Notes under the pieces: generated by a model
Database searches by the model: none
The model's input: the letters and a program-made list of their open reading frames with translations, nothing else
Told to the model about the DNA's origin: nothing
Assembly (NCBI GenBank): GCA_002381945.1
Contig: DFXY01000004.1
Coordinates: forward strand, 19,719-83,718
DNA length: 64,000 bases
Origin: Bacteriovoracaceae bacterium UBA4096
GTDB lineage: Bacteria > Bdellovibrionota > Bacteriovoracia > Bacteriovoracales > Bacteriovoracaceae
Direction: 5' to 3'
Made by a program: the position numbers and the translations under genes
In this document: positions 26,945 to 36,252 of the stretch, piece by piece
Numbering within the stretch: the stretch's first letter is position 1
Layout: each line of letters opens with the position of its first letter

Positions 26945-27511
26945 ATGAACACATTGATCAATACTAAAGTTCCCGCTTTTAAGGCCCAAGCTTATCACAA
27001 TTCCGATTTCAAAACAGTTACCAATAAAGATCTGGAAGGGAAATGGGCCATCTTCTTTTTCTATCCGGCCGACTTTACATTCGTCTGCCCAACAGAATTG
27101 GTAGACATGGCCGAGAAATACGAAGAGTTCAAAAAGATGGGAGTTGAAGTTTATTCAGTCAGTACTGATACTCATTTCTCCCATAAGGCCTGGCATGACA
27201 CCTCTGAATCAATCAAAAAAATTAACTATCCAATGCTAGCAGATCCAACAGGTGCTCTTTCACGGGCCTTAGGTGTCTACATTGAAGAAGAAGGTCTAGC
27301 TTATCGCGGAACATTCCTGGTAGATCCGGATGGTTTAATCAAACTCTCCGAAGTGCAAGACAATGGAATAGGCCGTAATGCTGAAGAACTGATGAGAAAA
27401 GTTAAGGCCGCTCAGTTTATCCGTAATCACCCAAATGAAGTGTGTCCGGCAAAATGGAAACCAGGTGCTGAAACTCTTAAACCTGGTCTGGATCTCGTTG
27501 GTAAAATCTAA
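26945..27511 (+). CDS. ahpC: Peroxiredoxin AhpC
   Basis: Typical 2-Cys peroxiredoxin of 188 aa that reduces hydrogen peroxide and organic hydroperoxides in the cytoplasm. Peroxidatic C48 lies in DFTFVCPTEL and resolving C167 in HPNEVCPAKW; Thr/Arg of the active site and the YPMLADPTGALSRALGV segment agree with bacterial AhpC. A strong AAGGAGG precedes the ATG. ahpF follows after 22 bases, so both are on one transcript. The leader contains imperfect dyads but no clear OxyR or PerR site that I can assign. Confidence 0.95.
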   Translation: MNTLINTKVPAFKAQAYHNSDFKTVTNKDLEGKWAIFFFYPADFTFVCPTELVDMAEKYEEFKKMGVEVYSVSTDTHFSHKAWHDTSESIKKINYPMLADPTGALSRALGVYIEEEGLAYRGTFLVDPDGLIKLSEVQDNGIGRNAEELMRKVKAAQFIRNHPNEVCPAKWKPGAETLKPGLDLVGKI

Positions 27512-27533
27512 GTAGCTCTCTAGTGAGGTAATT

Positions 27534-29087
27534 ATGTTAGACAGTAATATTTTAGAACAACTTAAAAGTGTGTATAAAGCTCTCGAAAACGAAGTCACCC
27601 TGGTTCTTGCCCGGTCTAATCACGAGAAACAAGATGAACTCGTGGAACTAGTAAGAGGTATAGCTTCCACTTCGGAAAAGATTAAGCTTTTTGAGTCGGA
27701 TATCAGTTCACCGATTCCGAATCTTTCTCTTGAATATAAAGGGAAGGCCACCGGCATCACTTTTTCGGGAGTTCCTGGCGGACATGAATTTACCTCACTT
27801 ATCCTTGCTATTCTGAATGCAGACGGAAAAGGCAAGTTGCCTGATGAATCAATCCTGAGTCGTGTAAAACGACTTAAGGGTTCGATAGATCTTAAAACCT
27901 ATATTTCTTTAAGCTGTGAAAATTGTCCTGAAGTCGTTCAGGCCTTAAACATCATGGCCCTTCATCATCCTGACTTCAAACACACAATGATTGACGGTGG
28001 ACTAGTTCAGGATGAAGTCCAGGAGCTAGGCATCCAGGGTGTTCCAAGTGTTGTAAGTGGAAACAAGCTTATCAGCTCAGGAAAGATTGGACTCGTTGAT
28101 CTCATTGCAAAACTTGAAAAAGAATTTGGAATAGATGAAAAGGCCCAATCCCAACCCACAAACCTGGATCTTGGACAGTTTGATGTAGTGGTGGTTGGAG
28201 CTGGCCCCGGAGGCGCTTCGGCCGCCATCTACTCTGCCCGCAAAGGTTTAAAAACGGCCATCATTGCAGAAAAGATTGGTGGTCAGGTTCAGGATACCAA
28301 AGGTATCGAAAACCTCATTTCAGTTAAATATACCGAGGGTCCCCAACTTGCCGCTCAATTGGCCGCTCACTTAAGTGATTATCCCATAAAGTTCTTAGAG
28401 CACCGCCGGGTTAAGTCAGTTGGAAATGGTGATCTTAAAAAGATTGAGCTCGAAAGTGGAGAATACCTCGAAACGAAATCCCTGATTGTAGCGACAGGTG
28501 CCAAATGGAGAGAGTTGGGAATTCCAGGAGAAAAAGAATACCTCGGTCGCGGAGTTGCCTTTTGTCCCCATTGTGACGGCCCTTATTTTAAAGGGAAAGA
28601 TATCGCTGTGATTGGAGGAGGAAATTCAGGCGTAGAAGCTGCCATTGACCTCGCTGGCATAGTTAAATCCGTAACAGTATTTGAATTCATGCCAACTCTT
28701 AAGGCCGATAAAGTACTGGTAGATAAATTAGAATCCCTAACTAATGTTACCGTTCTAAAAAATGCCCGTACTAACCGAGTCATTGGGGATAATGGTAAAG
28801 TTGTGGCATTGGAATACGAAGACCGAAACACCGGTGAACTAACAAGCCTGGAATTAGAAGGTATTTTCGTCCAAATCGGTCTGGTACCTAACTCGGCCTT
28901 CATTAAAGACGTCGTAGGAACCAATAAGTCTGGAGAAATCATCATCGATGAAAAATGTCGAACCAATGTGGCCGGAATTTATGCTGCGGGTGATGTAACA
29001 ACCGTGCCTTATAAGCAAATTATCATCGCTATGGGGGAAGGTGCCAAGGCCGGGCTGGCCTCATTTGAAGATATTATGCTTAAGTAA
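27534..29087 (+). CDS. ahpF: Alkyl hydroperoxide reductase flavoprotein AhpF
   Basis: NADH-dependent disulfide reductase of 517 aa that recycles AhpC. The N-terminal double thioredoxin domain carries the CENC redox pair (C128/C131). After a linker, the FAD domain begins FDVVVVGAGPGGASAAIYSA, the NAD(P) domain has AVIGGGNSGVEAAIDL, and the catalytic pair is CPHC (C344/C347). The closing GIYAAGDVTTVPYKQIIIAMG binds FAD. Domain order and length match E. coli AhpF. Genes are in the usual ahpC-ahpF order. Confidence 0.95.
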   Translation: MLDSNILEQLKSVYKALENEVTLVLARSNHEKQDELVELVRGIASTSEKIKLFESDISSPIPNLSLEYKGKATGITFSGVPGGHEFTSLILAILNADGKGKLPDESILSRVKRLKGSIDLKTYISLSCENCPEVVQALNIMALHHPDFKHTMIDGGLVQDEVQELGIQGVPSVVSGNKLISSGKIGLVDLIAKLEKEFGIDEKAQSQPTNLDLGQFDVVVVGAGPGGASAAIYSARKGLKTAIIAEKIGGQVQDTKGIENLISVKYTEGPQLAAQLAAHLSDYPIKFLEHRRVKSVGNGDLKKIELESGEYLETKSLIVATGAKWRELGIPGEKEYLGRGVAFCPHCDGPYFKGKDIAVIGGGNSGVEAAIDLAGIVKSVTVFEFMPTLKADKVLVDKLESLTNVTVLKNARTNRVIGDNGKVVALEYEDRNTGELTSLELEGIFVQIGLVPNSAFIKDVVGTNKSGEIIIDEKCRTNVAGIYAAGDVTTVPYKQIIIAMGEGAKAGLASFEDIMLK

Positions 29088-29153
29088 AAGTTCCCTGGTG
29101 GTGAAAATGGGCGATTTTTGCTAGACTGTGAAAAATTGGAATGGAGAAAACCA

Positions 29154-29540
29154 GTGAAAAGCTTAAAAGAACAACTGCTTCAGGCCGGCCTTAAACCTAC
29201 TCAAACGCCCAAGGCCCCAAATGAAAGAGAGCAGATTAAAAAGAAACAAGTAACTGAAGCAATTATTCATCAGGAACAACGTAACTTCTGCGAAGAATGT
29301 CAGCAGGTGCGCCCTGACGTTGAGCTATATTATCATCATAATCCAACCACCGAAGCAGAATGGATTTGCGTTAAGTGCGCAGATCAGCTAAAAATTGCCG
29401 ACAGTTGCCGCCAGACTGCCCAAAGTGACACATCTATCAAAAAAATGTTTCGCAGAGAGCATGGTGCAACCAGAAGCCCTTCTGAGATCAAAGTTCAAAA
29501 GAGTGATAAACCTCGGGGCCCAGTTAACGGTAATCGTTAA
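29154..29540 (+). CDS. Zinc-ribbon protein of unknown function
   Basis: Protein of 128 aa with two CxxC knuckles (NFCEECQQVRPDVE and WICVKCADQL) forming a likely zinc ribbon. The N-terminus KSLKEQLLQAGLKP is like that of the YaiL/DUF2058 group, though the rest is not. The frame opens at TTG 29118, but GGAG sits before the GTG at 29154, which I prefer. The tail is basic and may bind nucleic acid. Function unknown. Confidence 0.6.
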   Translation: MKSLKEQLLQAGLKPTQTPKAPNEREQIKKKQVTEAIIHQEQRNFCEECQQVRPDVELYYHHNPTTEAEWICVKCADQLKIADSCRQTAQSDTSIKKMFRREHGATRSPSEIKVQKSDKPRGPVNGNR

Positions 29541-29544
29541 CTGG
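29520..29544 (+). terminator. Hairpin overlapping the zinc-ribbon stop codon
   Basis: A perfect 10-bp stem (CCAGTTAACG/CGTTAACTGG) with a five-base loop spans the last codons and the TAA. No T-run follows. It could be a terminator or a 3' processing element; the next gene starts 95 bases later. Confidence 0.45.
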
Positions 29545-29638
29545 TCTTCGACTCAATCCTTAAAAAGCCGGACTTAACTTTCTAAATTCATCAGTGATAT
29601 AGACAATGCTCTTTGAAGATCAACTTGAGGAGTATTTT

Positions 29639-30109
29639 ATGAAAACACTGATTCTCGCCTTTTTGGTCCTTAGTGTATCAATCGTTCACGCGGCAGAAGT
29701 TACTGTTCTGGAAGCCGAGGTTCCCAGACTTGAGTCTTTTAATACGATGGTGGACTCCCGCTTTCAAATGAATCAAAGTACTGGTGAAGGCTTTGTCCGG
29801 GTCACAGTCACTGAAAATCGCCCACATTGGGGCGGAGGTCACTACGATCAGTGGGGTCGACATTTCCCTCACCGGACAGAAATTCCTGTGTTAGTTTTTC
29901 AAGACACGGTTAAAGTTGATGGTCTTATGCTCATGAATGATGAAGTAGTTTACCATGGAGCTGAGGGTGATGTGGTTTGTGGGAAAATGGGTTTAAGCCG
30001 TATTTTCAAAAGACCTACGATCTACTTAAATGGTAACTGCAAGCTTACCGGACGTCTCTCTGGTCCTTCATACCATAAGAAAGTGATTGTTACTCTTAAA
30101 ACCAAATAA
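29639..30109 (+). CDS. Secreted protein of unknown function
   Basis: Protein of 156 aa from the ATG at 29639, preceded by GAGGAG. The signal peptide ends at SIVHA-AE. The mature part is rich in His, Trp and Gly (RPHWGGGHYDQWGRHFPHRT) around residues 60-80, followed by beta-rich sequence with two cysteines. The His/Trp stretch could bind metal. No family recognised. A strong terminator follows. Confidence 0.65.
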   Translation: MKTLILAFLVLSVSIVHAAEVTVLEAEVPRLESFNTMVDSRFQMNQSTGEGFVRVTVTENRPHWGGGHYDQWGRHFPHRTEIPVLVFQDTVKVDGLMLMNDEVVYHGAEGDVVCGKMGLSRIFKRPTIYLNGNCKLTGRLSGPSYHKKVIVTLKTK

Positions 30110-30116
30110 GAAAAAC

Positions 30117-30136
30117 AGGCCACCTTAGGGTGGCCT
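30117..30136 (+). terminator. Intrinsic terminator
   Basis: An 8-bp stem AGGCCACC/GGTGGCCT with a TTAG loop, preceded by an A-run and followed by TTTAAAATT. It ends the secreted-protein gene, just 10 bases before the ABC ATPase start. Confidence 0.75.
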
Positions 30137-30146
30137 TTAAAATTAT

Positions 30147-31067
30147 ATGGAAAAAGAAGTCATCTCGGTTCAATCCCTGAATAAAACCTATGCTTCAGGT
30201 TTTAGGGCCCTCAATGATATTCATCTTAACATCAACAAGGGCGAGATCTTCGCCCTATTGGGTCCAAACGGGGCAGGGAAAACCACCTTAATCAATATCA
30301 TCTGTGGAATTGTTAACGCGACTTCAGGCAATGTGAAGGCCTTCGGATATGATATAAAAAAAGAATATCGTTCTGCCCGTTCTTTAATTGGTTTAGTTCC
30401 CCAGGAACTTACAACAGACATGTTTGAAAAAGTCTGGGATACCGTTAAGTTCAGTCGCAACCTTTTTGGGAAACCAAATGACGATGCACTTATTGAAAAA
30501 ATTCTTAAAGATCTCTCTCTCTGGGATAAACGAAACAGTCGAATCATGACTCTCTCTGGTGGCATGAAACGCAGAGTAATGATGGCCAAGGCCCTCTCTC
30601 ATCAACCTGATATTCTTTTTCTGGATGAACCCTCTGCCGGAGTGGATGTAGAGCTTAGAAGAGATATGTGGAACTTGGTACGGCAATTACGGAAAACCGG
30701 AGTGACTATTATCCTTACCACTCATTACATAGAAGAAGCACAGGAAATGGCAGACCGAATTGGTGTAATCAATGAAGGGAAAATCATTTTAGTAGAAGAA
30801 AAAACCAAACTCATGAAAAAGCTCGGAAAACGTCAGCTCATCCTGACTCTGCAAAGACCCCTTCACATTGATTTGGAAGACGCGCCCTTGAATATTTCAG
30901 AAGATCGTCTGGAACTAACTTATTCCTTTGATTCTAGTGCCGAGGAAACCGGAATCGCTCCCTTATTAAAACGTTTAAATGATCAGGGTATTGAATTAAA
31001 AGATCTCAGAACCAAAGAAAGTTCGCTGGAAGAAATTTTCGTTAAGCTTGTGGGAAGACACTCATGA
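30147..31067 (+). CDS. ABC-2 type exporter, ATP-binding protein
   Basis: ATPase subunit of 306 aa with Walker [12 protein letters not shown] (K45), Q-loop GLVPQELT, signature [10 protein letters not shown], Walker [13 protein letters not shown] and H-loop TTHYIEEA. The C-terminal 70 residues are the extra domain seen in drug/polysaccharide ABC-2 exporters (YadG/CcmA-like). It overlaps the permease gene by four bases. The substrate is unknown. The gene begins right behind a terminator and shows no clear SD in the ten bases between. Confidence 0.92.
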   Translation: MEKEVISVQSLNKTYASGFRALNDIHLNINKGEIFALLGPNGAGKTTLINIICGIVNATSGNVKAFGYDIKKEYRSARSLIGLVPQELTTDMFEKVWDTVKFSRNLFGKPNDDALIEKILKDLSLWDKRNSRIMTLSGGMKRRVMMAKALSHQPDILFLDEPSAGVDVELRRDMWNLVRQLRKTGVTIILTTHYIEEAQEMADRIGVINEGKIILVEEKTKLMKKLGKRQLILTLQRPLHIDLEDAPLNISEDRLELTYSFDSSAEETGIAPLLKRLNDQGIELKDLRTKESSLEEIFVKLVGRHS

Positions 31068-31825
31068 ATATTTATAGCGTTCGTGCGCTTTATTTTTATG
31101 AAATGGCCCGGTTTTTCCGAACGCTTTTTCAAAGTATTGCCTCTCCGGTTATTTCGACCTCTCTGTATTTTATTGTATTTGGCTCGGCAGTGGCTTCACG
31201 GATGGGTGAGATTGATGGCATCTCTTACGGCGCCTTCATTGTTCCCGGTCTGGTCATGCTCTCCATTTTGACTGAAAGTATTTCAAATGCTTCATTTGGC
31301 ATTTATATGCCACGTTTTTCGGGGACCATTTATGAAATACTTTCCGCTCCCATATCGGCCTTTGAAACCGTGCTAGGTTATGTTGGTGCGGCCGCTACCA
31401 AGTCTGTTCTTTTGGGAGCAGTCATCCTTTTAACAGCAAGACTTTTTGTAGACTATCGCATCGAGCATCCTGTTTGGATGATATCATTCCTGGTCCTGAC
31501 TTCGGTGACTTTCTCTCTTCTGGGTTTTATCATCGGCGTTTGGGCCGACGGTTTTGAAAAACTACAAGTGGTTCCGCTGTTAATCATTACACCACTGACT
31601 TTTTTGGGCGGAAGTTTTTATTCCATTCACATGCTTCCCCCTTTCTGGAGGAAAGTGACTCTTTTCAATCCAGTTGTATATTTAGTAAGTGGATTTCGCT
31701 GGAGTTTTTACGGAGTCTCGGATGTGGGGGTAGAGCACAGTCTCGCTATGACCGCACTCTTCCTTTTCATTTGCTTAGTTGTGGTATGGATGATTTTCAA
31801 GACAGGCCATAAAATTAAATCCTAA
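31064..31825 (+). CDS. ABC-2 type exporter, permease (YadH-like)
   Basis: Inner-membrane permease of 253 aa with six hydrophobic helices and the ABC-2 signature region [21 protein letters not shown]. The N-terminal TM1-2 region ([17 protein letters not shown]) matches the YadH group. It pairs with the ATPase immediately upstream to form a 2+2 transporter. The last four bases overlap the convergent hemerythrin gene. Confidence 0.9.
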   Translation: MNIYSVRALYFYEMARFFRTLFQSIASPVISTSLYFIVFGSAVASRMGEIDGISYGAFIVPGLVMLSILTESISNASFGIYMPRFSGTIYEILSAPISAFETVLGYVGAAATKSVLLGAVILLTARLFVDYRIEHPVWMISFLVLTSVTFSLLGFIIGVWADGFEKLQVVPLLIITPLTFLGGSFYSIHMLPPFWRKVTLFNPVVYLVSGFRWSFYGVSDVGVEHSLAMTALFLFICLVVVWMIFKTGHKIKS

Positions 31826-32241
31826 TCATTCATTGCATCCACCAAAGGGTAAAAGTCCCTATTTTCTCTGCCAATCCTTTCTCCTAAAACCTTAAACAAT
31901 TCTTTGGTTTCATAAATAAAATCATCTGGATTATTTTTAATAATTTTAACAGAGTGATATTTATCCAAATATCCTTCGAGCACGCCTTGAATTCCACTCA
32001 TCTCATCCATGAATTGTTTTGCAGTTGTACTAACAGTAGAGTTAGTGCTGGCCAGAAGCGAAGGATAGAGGGCCCTATCCTCAAAGGCCAGGTGAATTCT
32101 GACAGCACCGGCAAGTATTGTTAAAAGCTTTCTAATAACGGCAGGGTTTGATTGCACTTCTTCGACTGTAAGATATTTTTGTATGTTGCCCACGACATTA
32201 AGTAATTCATCATGATGCTTGCGATAACGATCAGTTTTCAT
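31822..32241 (-). CDS. Hemerythrin-like HHE domain protein
   Basis: Four-helix-bundle protein of 139 aa. Likely iron ligands are H9/H10 (KHHDEL), H and E in [12 protein letters not shown], and further His/Glu in LDKYHS and RENRDFYP, giving the H-HxxxE-H-type pattern of hemerythrin domains that bind a di-iron centre. Members sense or store oxygen, iron or NO. It is a lone gene divergent from the chemoreceptor at 32350. No fused signalling domain is present. Confidence 0.82.
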   Translation of the reverse strand: MKTDRYRKHHDELLNVVGNIQKYLTVEEVQSNPAVIRKLLTILAGAVRIHLAFEDRALYPSLLASTNSTVSTTAKQFMDEMSGIQGVLEGYLDKYHSVKIIKNNPDDFIYETKELFKVLGERIGRENRDFYPLVDAMND

Positions 32242-32349
32242 AGAAGCTCCTTGTATAATTCTTATCGGAAGCTATTGATATATCTTAAATATGGCAATTA
32301 TTCGAAAATCTCTATTGATTGAAATCCTAAACCGGACGAATAGAAAGAT

Positions 32350-33453
32350 ATGAAAAACATTAGCTTAAAAAATAAACTCATCATTTTATTCATTTCAACC
32401 TTCTTGCTTACTCTTAGTTTTTTAGGACTATTGACCTATCAAATCGATTTGAAGGTTAATCCTTATATCTACGCCTACCTTGGTCTGGGCCTCATTAGTT
32501 ATTGCCTGATCGGAGCGATCACCTTTAAGACCGTCTTTAAAGTTCTTAATCATCTGGAAACAATAGAGAGTAATATTAAAAAAAATGCTTCACGTTTCAA
32601 ACAAAACTCTGAAGATTCTGCCTTTGAAACCAAGATGACCAAATTCAGTCTCATGGATACAACCATAATGACTATTGAACAAATGAAGGCCTCCATTGAT
32701 AAAAATACTGAAACATCAGAAAGAATGACTGAGGCAGTAGAAGTTAGTCACTACACGGCCAATAAGGGAAAAGAAGTTGTTTTGGATATGTTGGAAGCAG
32801 TTAACCAGATTTACATGAGTAATGAAAAGATGGTCAAGGCCATTGAAAACAGTAATCATCGCATATCTGAAGTGGTTCAAGTCATCTCGGAAATAGATAC
32901 AAAGACAAAAGTCATTAACGATATTGTTTTTCAAACTAAGCTTTTATCTTTTAATGCATCCGTTGAGGCGGCCCGTGCAGGCGAACATGGCAAGGGTTTT
33001 TCCGTTGTTGCTGAAGAGATTGGTAAGCTTGCGGCCATGAGTGGAAGCTCGGCCCTGGAAATTTCAGTCATGCTGGCAGAGAATATAGAGAAAGTTAACG
33101 TGATCGTTAAAGAAACCAACGAAAGCATTAAAGAGCTGGTTAGTGCAGGTAAAGAGAAAGTAGAAATTGGTAAAATCACGGCAACCGAATCAGATATTGT
33201 TTTAGATGAAGTTGTAAGAAATATTTCCAAAGCTACTCATTGGATAAACGAGATTATGAATTCTAACCTTGACCAGGAAAAAAAGATCCTGGAGATTGGT
33301 CAAAATATGACTGAATTAAGAAGTGAAAATCAAATGAATAAAAGTTTCATCGAAAAATCACAAAAAGAATCGGCCGATATTGTTGGCCAAGCGAGAGATT
33401 TCTTCCTGACCACTGATGAGTTGTTAAAAACATTCGATCGTAAGGTCACCTGA
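32350..33453 (+). CDS. Methyl-accepting chemotaxis protein without sensor domain
   Basis: Chemoreceptor of 367 aa with two closely spaced N-terminal helices (about 8-30 and 36-58) and almost no periplasmic loop, then directly the signalling coiled coil. The hairpin tip [22 protein letters not shown] with [13 protein letters not shown] is conserved, so it should couple to CheA/CheW. Without a ligand domain it may sense membrane state or work with the neighbour. The convergent chemoreceptor ends six bases away and has a related tip. Confidence 0.88.
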   Translation: MKNISLKNKLIILFISTFLLTLSFLGLLTYQIDLKVNPYIYAYLGLGLISYCLIGAITFKTVFKVLNHLETIESNIKKNASRFKQNSEDSAFETKMTKFSLMDTTIMTIEQMKASIDKNTETSERMTEAVEVSHYTANKGKEVVLDMLEAVNQIYMSNEKMVKAIENSNHRISEVVQVISEIDTKTKVINDIVFQTKLLSFNASVEAARAGEHGKGFSVVAEEIGKLAAMSGSSALEISVMLAENIEKVNVIVKETNESIKELVSAGKEKVEIGKITATESDIVLDEVVRNISKATHWINEIMNSNLDQEKKILEIGQNMTELRSENQMNKSFIEKSQKESADIVGQARDFFLTTDELLKTFDRKVT

Positions 33454-33459
33454 TTCAAT

Positions 33460-35058
33460 TCAAATTTTAAATTGGTTAATGAGCTTATCCAACTCATTGG
33501 CCAGGCGGCTAAAATCAGAACTAACCTCACCTATTCTGTGTGCTGCAACAGTGGTTTTATTTGATAGATTCATAATGGACTGAATATTATCTTCGACCTC
33601 TCGAGTTGCTTCACTTTGTTCTTTGGTACTACCAGCGATGTTGATCATGACATCTTTAAGCTTGGACATCTCAACGGCAACATTCTTAAATGCTTCATAA
33701 GAAGTGTTGACTTCATTTCGACCTTCTGTGGCAAGCGTCTTGGTTTCTCTTATAACTATGACAGCTTCGTGCATGAGTTTTTTTAATTGATCGGTACATT
33801 CTCCAATTTCAAGATTGGATACTTTTGTCTGCTGGGCAAGTTCACCTATTTCATTAGCAACCACTGAGAAGCCAAGTCCTGCCTGGCCTGCTCTTCCTGC
33901 CTCAACTGAGGCATTGAATGAAAGCAAGCGGGTTTTCATTGTGATATCATCCACGACTTTTACTGACTCTGCGATTCTCTGCGTTTCAAGTTCCAGCTTC
34001 TCTGCAATTGCCGAGACTTGTTCAATCTGGATGTAAAGGTTATTGATCTTTTGTTGGGCGGAGAAGGCCTTATTAGCACCATCTGCGACCTCTGCTTCTA
34101 CATTATTAGTAAAGTTTTGAGACTTATGAGTACTATCGGCCACGTTCTGAGAAGATGCGCTCATCTTACGAATGGTCTGCCCAACACTATTTATCTCTTC
34201 CTTTTGTTGAATAATATCTGAAACGGTTAATGAGGTGATGTTGGAAATCTCTTCAGTTCCCATGACAATTTCTGATGTTGAATTCTTTACTTGAAATAAA
34301 CTCTCCCTGATCGTCTTTAACATCTCATCGAAGGCATTGGCCATCTTGGCAATTTCATCCTTAGAATTGTTTCGACGAAGGGTTTTTGTTAGATCCATGT
34401 CCTGGGAAATTAATTCGATATCCTGCTGAATTAGCTTCACTCTCCTCACTGCAATTACCCTTAAAACGGCCAGGACAATTAAGAGAGCAACAATGAATAA
34501 AGCTATCATTATTTTGCCCACGTATATGCTATTTTCTTTCACTTCCTGATCAAGTCGATTTAATGAATATGTAATTCTGGTTGCTCCCAGGACTGTTCCT
34601 TCCGGCACTTCATGGCACTCTAAACAATTGGTGCCTCGATAATTGGAGCTTGCAAGCACTGGCAGTAAAATTGTCAATGTTCTTTTCCCTTTGAAGCTCT
34701 GAATGATTTTTATCTCTTCTCCTTTGAGTCCTCTTTGATCGAGTTCATCCCTGGTGCTTTCATAACTAAAGCCATCACCATACATATCCTTAACTTTATC
34801 ACCACGTACTATTTTAATGTCTTCAATGTCTTTATTTTCCAAAAGCTTATTTCGTAAAATTTCGCGATTCTCCATCGTGCCGGTAATCATCATGGCATTC
34901 ACACTGTCAAAATACTGGGAAGCTGTTTGAAATGCTTGCTCTTCAATGAAGCGCTCAACAAAAGTTTGTTGATTAGAATAGTTAAGTAAAATAACCAGTC
35001 CTGACATCAGCCCAAAAATAAGGATTAGAGGGAGTAAAATTTTCGTTTGAATTTTCAA
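33460..35058 (-). CDS. Chemoreceptor with periplasmic c-type heme motif
   Basis: Methyl-accepting protein: TM1, a periplasmic domain of about 150 residues, TM2, HAMP-like region and signalling coiled coil with tip [19 protein letters not shown]. Near the end of the periplasmic domain is TNCLECHEVPEG, a CxxCH heme-attachment motif followed by a conserved-looking GATRITYSL strand, as in heme-PAS/Cache sensors described in Geobacter. It may sense redox potential or a gas. The longest frame begins at ATG 35145, but GGAAGAG precedes the TTG at 35058, giving a normal N-terminus (MKIQTKILLPL, 532 aa). Start is uncertain. Confidence 0.85.
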   Translation of the reverse strand: MKIQTKILLPLILIFGLMSGLVILLNYSNQQTFVERFIEEQAFQTASQYFDSVNAMMITGTMENREILRNKLLENKDIEDIKIVRGDKVKDMYGDGFSYESTRDELDQRGLKGEEIKIIQSFKGKRTLTILLPVLASSNYRGTNCLECHEVPEGTVLGATRITYSLNRLDQEVKENSIYVGKIMIALFIVALLIVLAVLRVIAVRRVKLIQQDIELISQDMDLTKTLRRNNSKDEIAKMANAFDEMLKTIRESLFQVKNSTSEIVMGTEEISNITSLTVSDIIQQKEEINSVGQTIRKMSASSQNVADSTHKSQNFTNNVEAEVADGANKAFSAQQKINNLYIQIEQVSAIAEKLELETQRIAESVKVVDDITMKTRLLSFNASVEAGRAGQAGLGFSVVANEIGELAQQTKVSNLEIGECTDQLKKLMHEAVIVIRETKTLATEGRNEVNTSYEAFKNVAVEMSKLKDVMINIAGSTKEQSEATREVEDNIQSIMNLSNKTTVAAHRIGEVSSDFSRLANELDKLINQFKI

Positions 35059-35235
35059 ATAAACTCTTCCGGCCAAGAAAATAATTGCTTTATTATGGGG
35101 CCAAAAAGTCCAGTCCAGTATGACTTTGGTCATATTTTTTGACATTTCTCATCAACCGTCCCGCAAAATGAATACTCACTGTGCCTGTCCTTTATCTTGA
35201 TACCTAGGGTAGTTAATTGAGGCATGGGAGGTTTC

Positions 35236-36252
35236 ATGGAACCACAATTATTTGCCCTTGGAAGTTCCAAACACTGGGGGGAAAACGTTGCAGAACATTT
35301 ACACATTCCCTTATCTCTTCATGAAGAGCGGGAGTTTGAAGATGGCGAACATAAAATAAGGCCGTTGGAAAATGTAAGAGGTCGGGATGTGTTTGTCTTG
35401 AATTCTCTTTATAGCGACACTGTAATGAGTGTTAATGATAAATTATGCCGTTTATTATTTTTTATAAGTGCTTTAAAAGATGCTTCTGCGGCAAAAGTGA
35501 GTGTAGTGATTCCATACTTTGCTTATGCTCGTAAAGACAGGAAGACCAAACCCAGGGATCCGATAACGATGAAATATATGGCAAAGCTACTGGAGTCTGC
35601 AGGTGCTGATCAAATTATAGCGCTGGATATACATAACCTTTCGGCCTTCCAGAATGCATTTCGAATCCCTACCGAACATATGGAAGCTAAGGTTTTGTTT
35701 GCACCTTATTTTACTCAAATGAGCAATACAGAGGATATCATGGTCATTTCTCCTGATGCGGGAGGTATGAAGAGAGCGGAAAGTTTTCGCGAAACACTAA
35801 GTGAACTTTGTAAAAAACCTATTGGAATTGCTTTTCTGGAGAAACATCGAAGTGAAGGAGTCGTTGAAGGCAATGAAAGTGTAATCGGAGAAGTGAAAGA
35901 TAAAATAGCAATTATTATTGATGATATTATAAGCTCCGGGAAGACCATAAAACTTGCTGTAGATGCTCTTGACCGGGCCGGTGCCAAAAAGATTTTTGCC
36001 TGCGCCACCCATGGTCTTTTTGTAGGTTCGGCTTCTGAGATACTTAATCATCCTAAACTCGATAAAGTACTTATCACAGACAGCATTCCTCCATTTCGCT
36101 TAAAAAAAGAAATACTCAAAGAGAAGATTTTGCTTTTTGATACGTCAGTTCTTTTTGCCAAGGCAATCAAAAGGGCCCAGGGGGGTGACTCTCTGGTTGA
36201 TTTAATTAAGACCTATCCCTACATCACTCAAGAATCTTTTTTGCAAAGCTAA
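35236..36252 (+). CDS. prs: Ribose-phosphate pyrophosphokinase-like protein
   Basis: PRPP synthetase family enzyme of 338 aa making phosphoribosyl pyrophosphate from ribose-5-phosphate and ATP. Features: REFEDGEHKIRP, YFAYARKDRKTKPRDPIT, the DIHN metal/ATP loop (housekeeping enzymes have DLHA), VISPDAGGMKRA and the PRPP loop IIIDDIISSGKTI. Differences suggest an accessory, not housekeeping, Prs. The start is ATG 35236, with GGGAGG just upstream, not ATG 35224. It ends 29 bases inside the convergent kinase-like gene, beside a phosphoribosyltransferase gene. Confidence 0.85.
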   Translation: MEPQLFALGSSKHWGENVAEHLHIPLSLHEEREFEDGEHKIRPLENVRGRDVFVLNSLYSDTVMSVNDKLCRLLFFISALKDASAAKVSVVIPYFAYARKDRKTKPRDPITMKYMAKLLESAGADQIIALDIHNLSAFQNAFRIPTEHMEAKVLFAPYFTQMSNTEDIMVISPDAGGMKRAESFRETLSELCKKPIGIAFLEKHRSEGVVEGNESVIGEVKDKIAIIIDDIISSGKTIKLAVDALDRAGAKKIFACATHGLFVGSASEILNHPKLDKVLITDSIPPFRLKKEILKEKILLFDTSVLFAKAIKRAQGGDSLVDLIKTYPYITQESFLQS

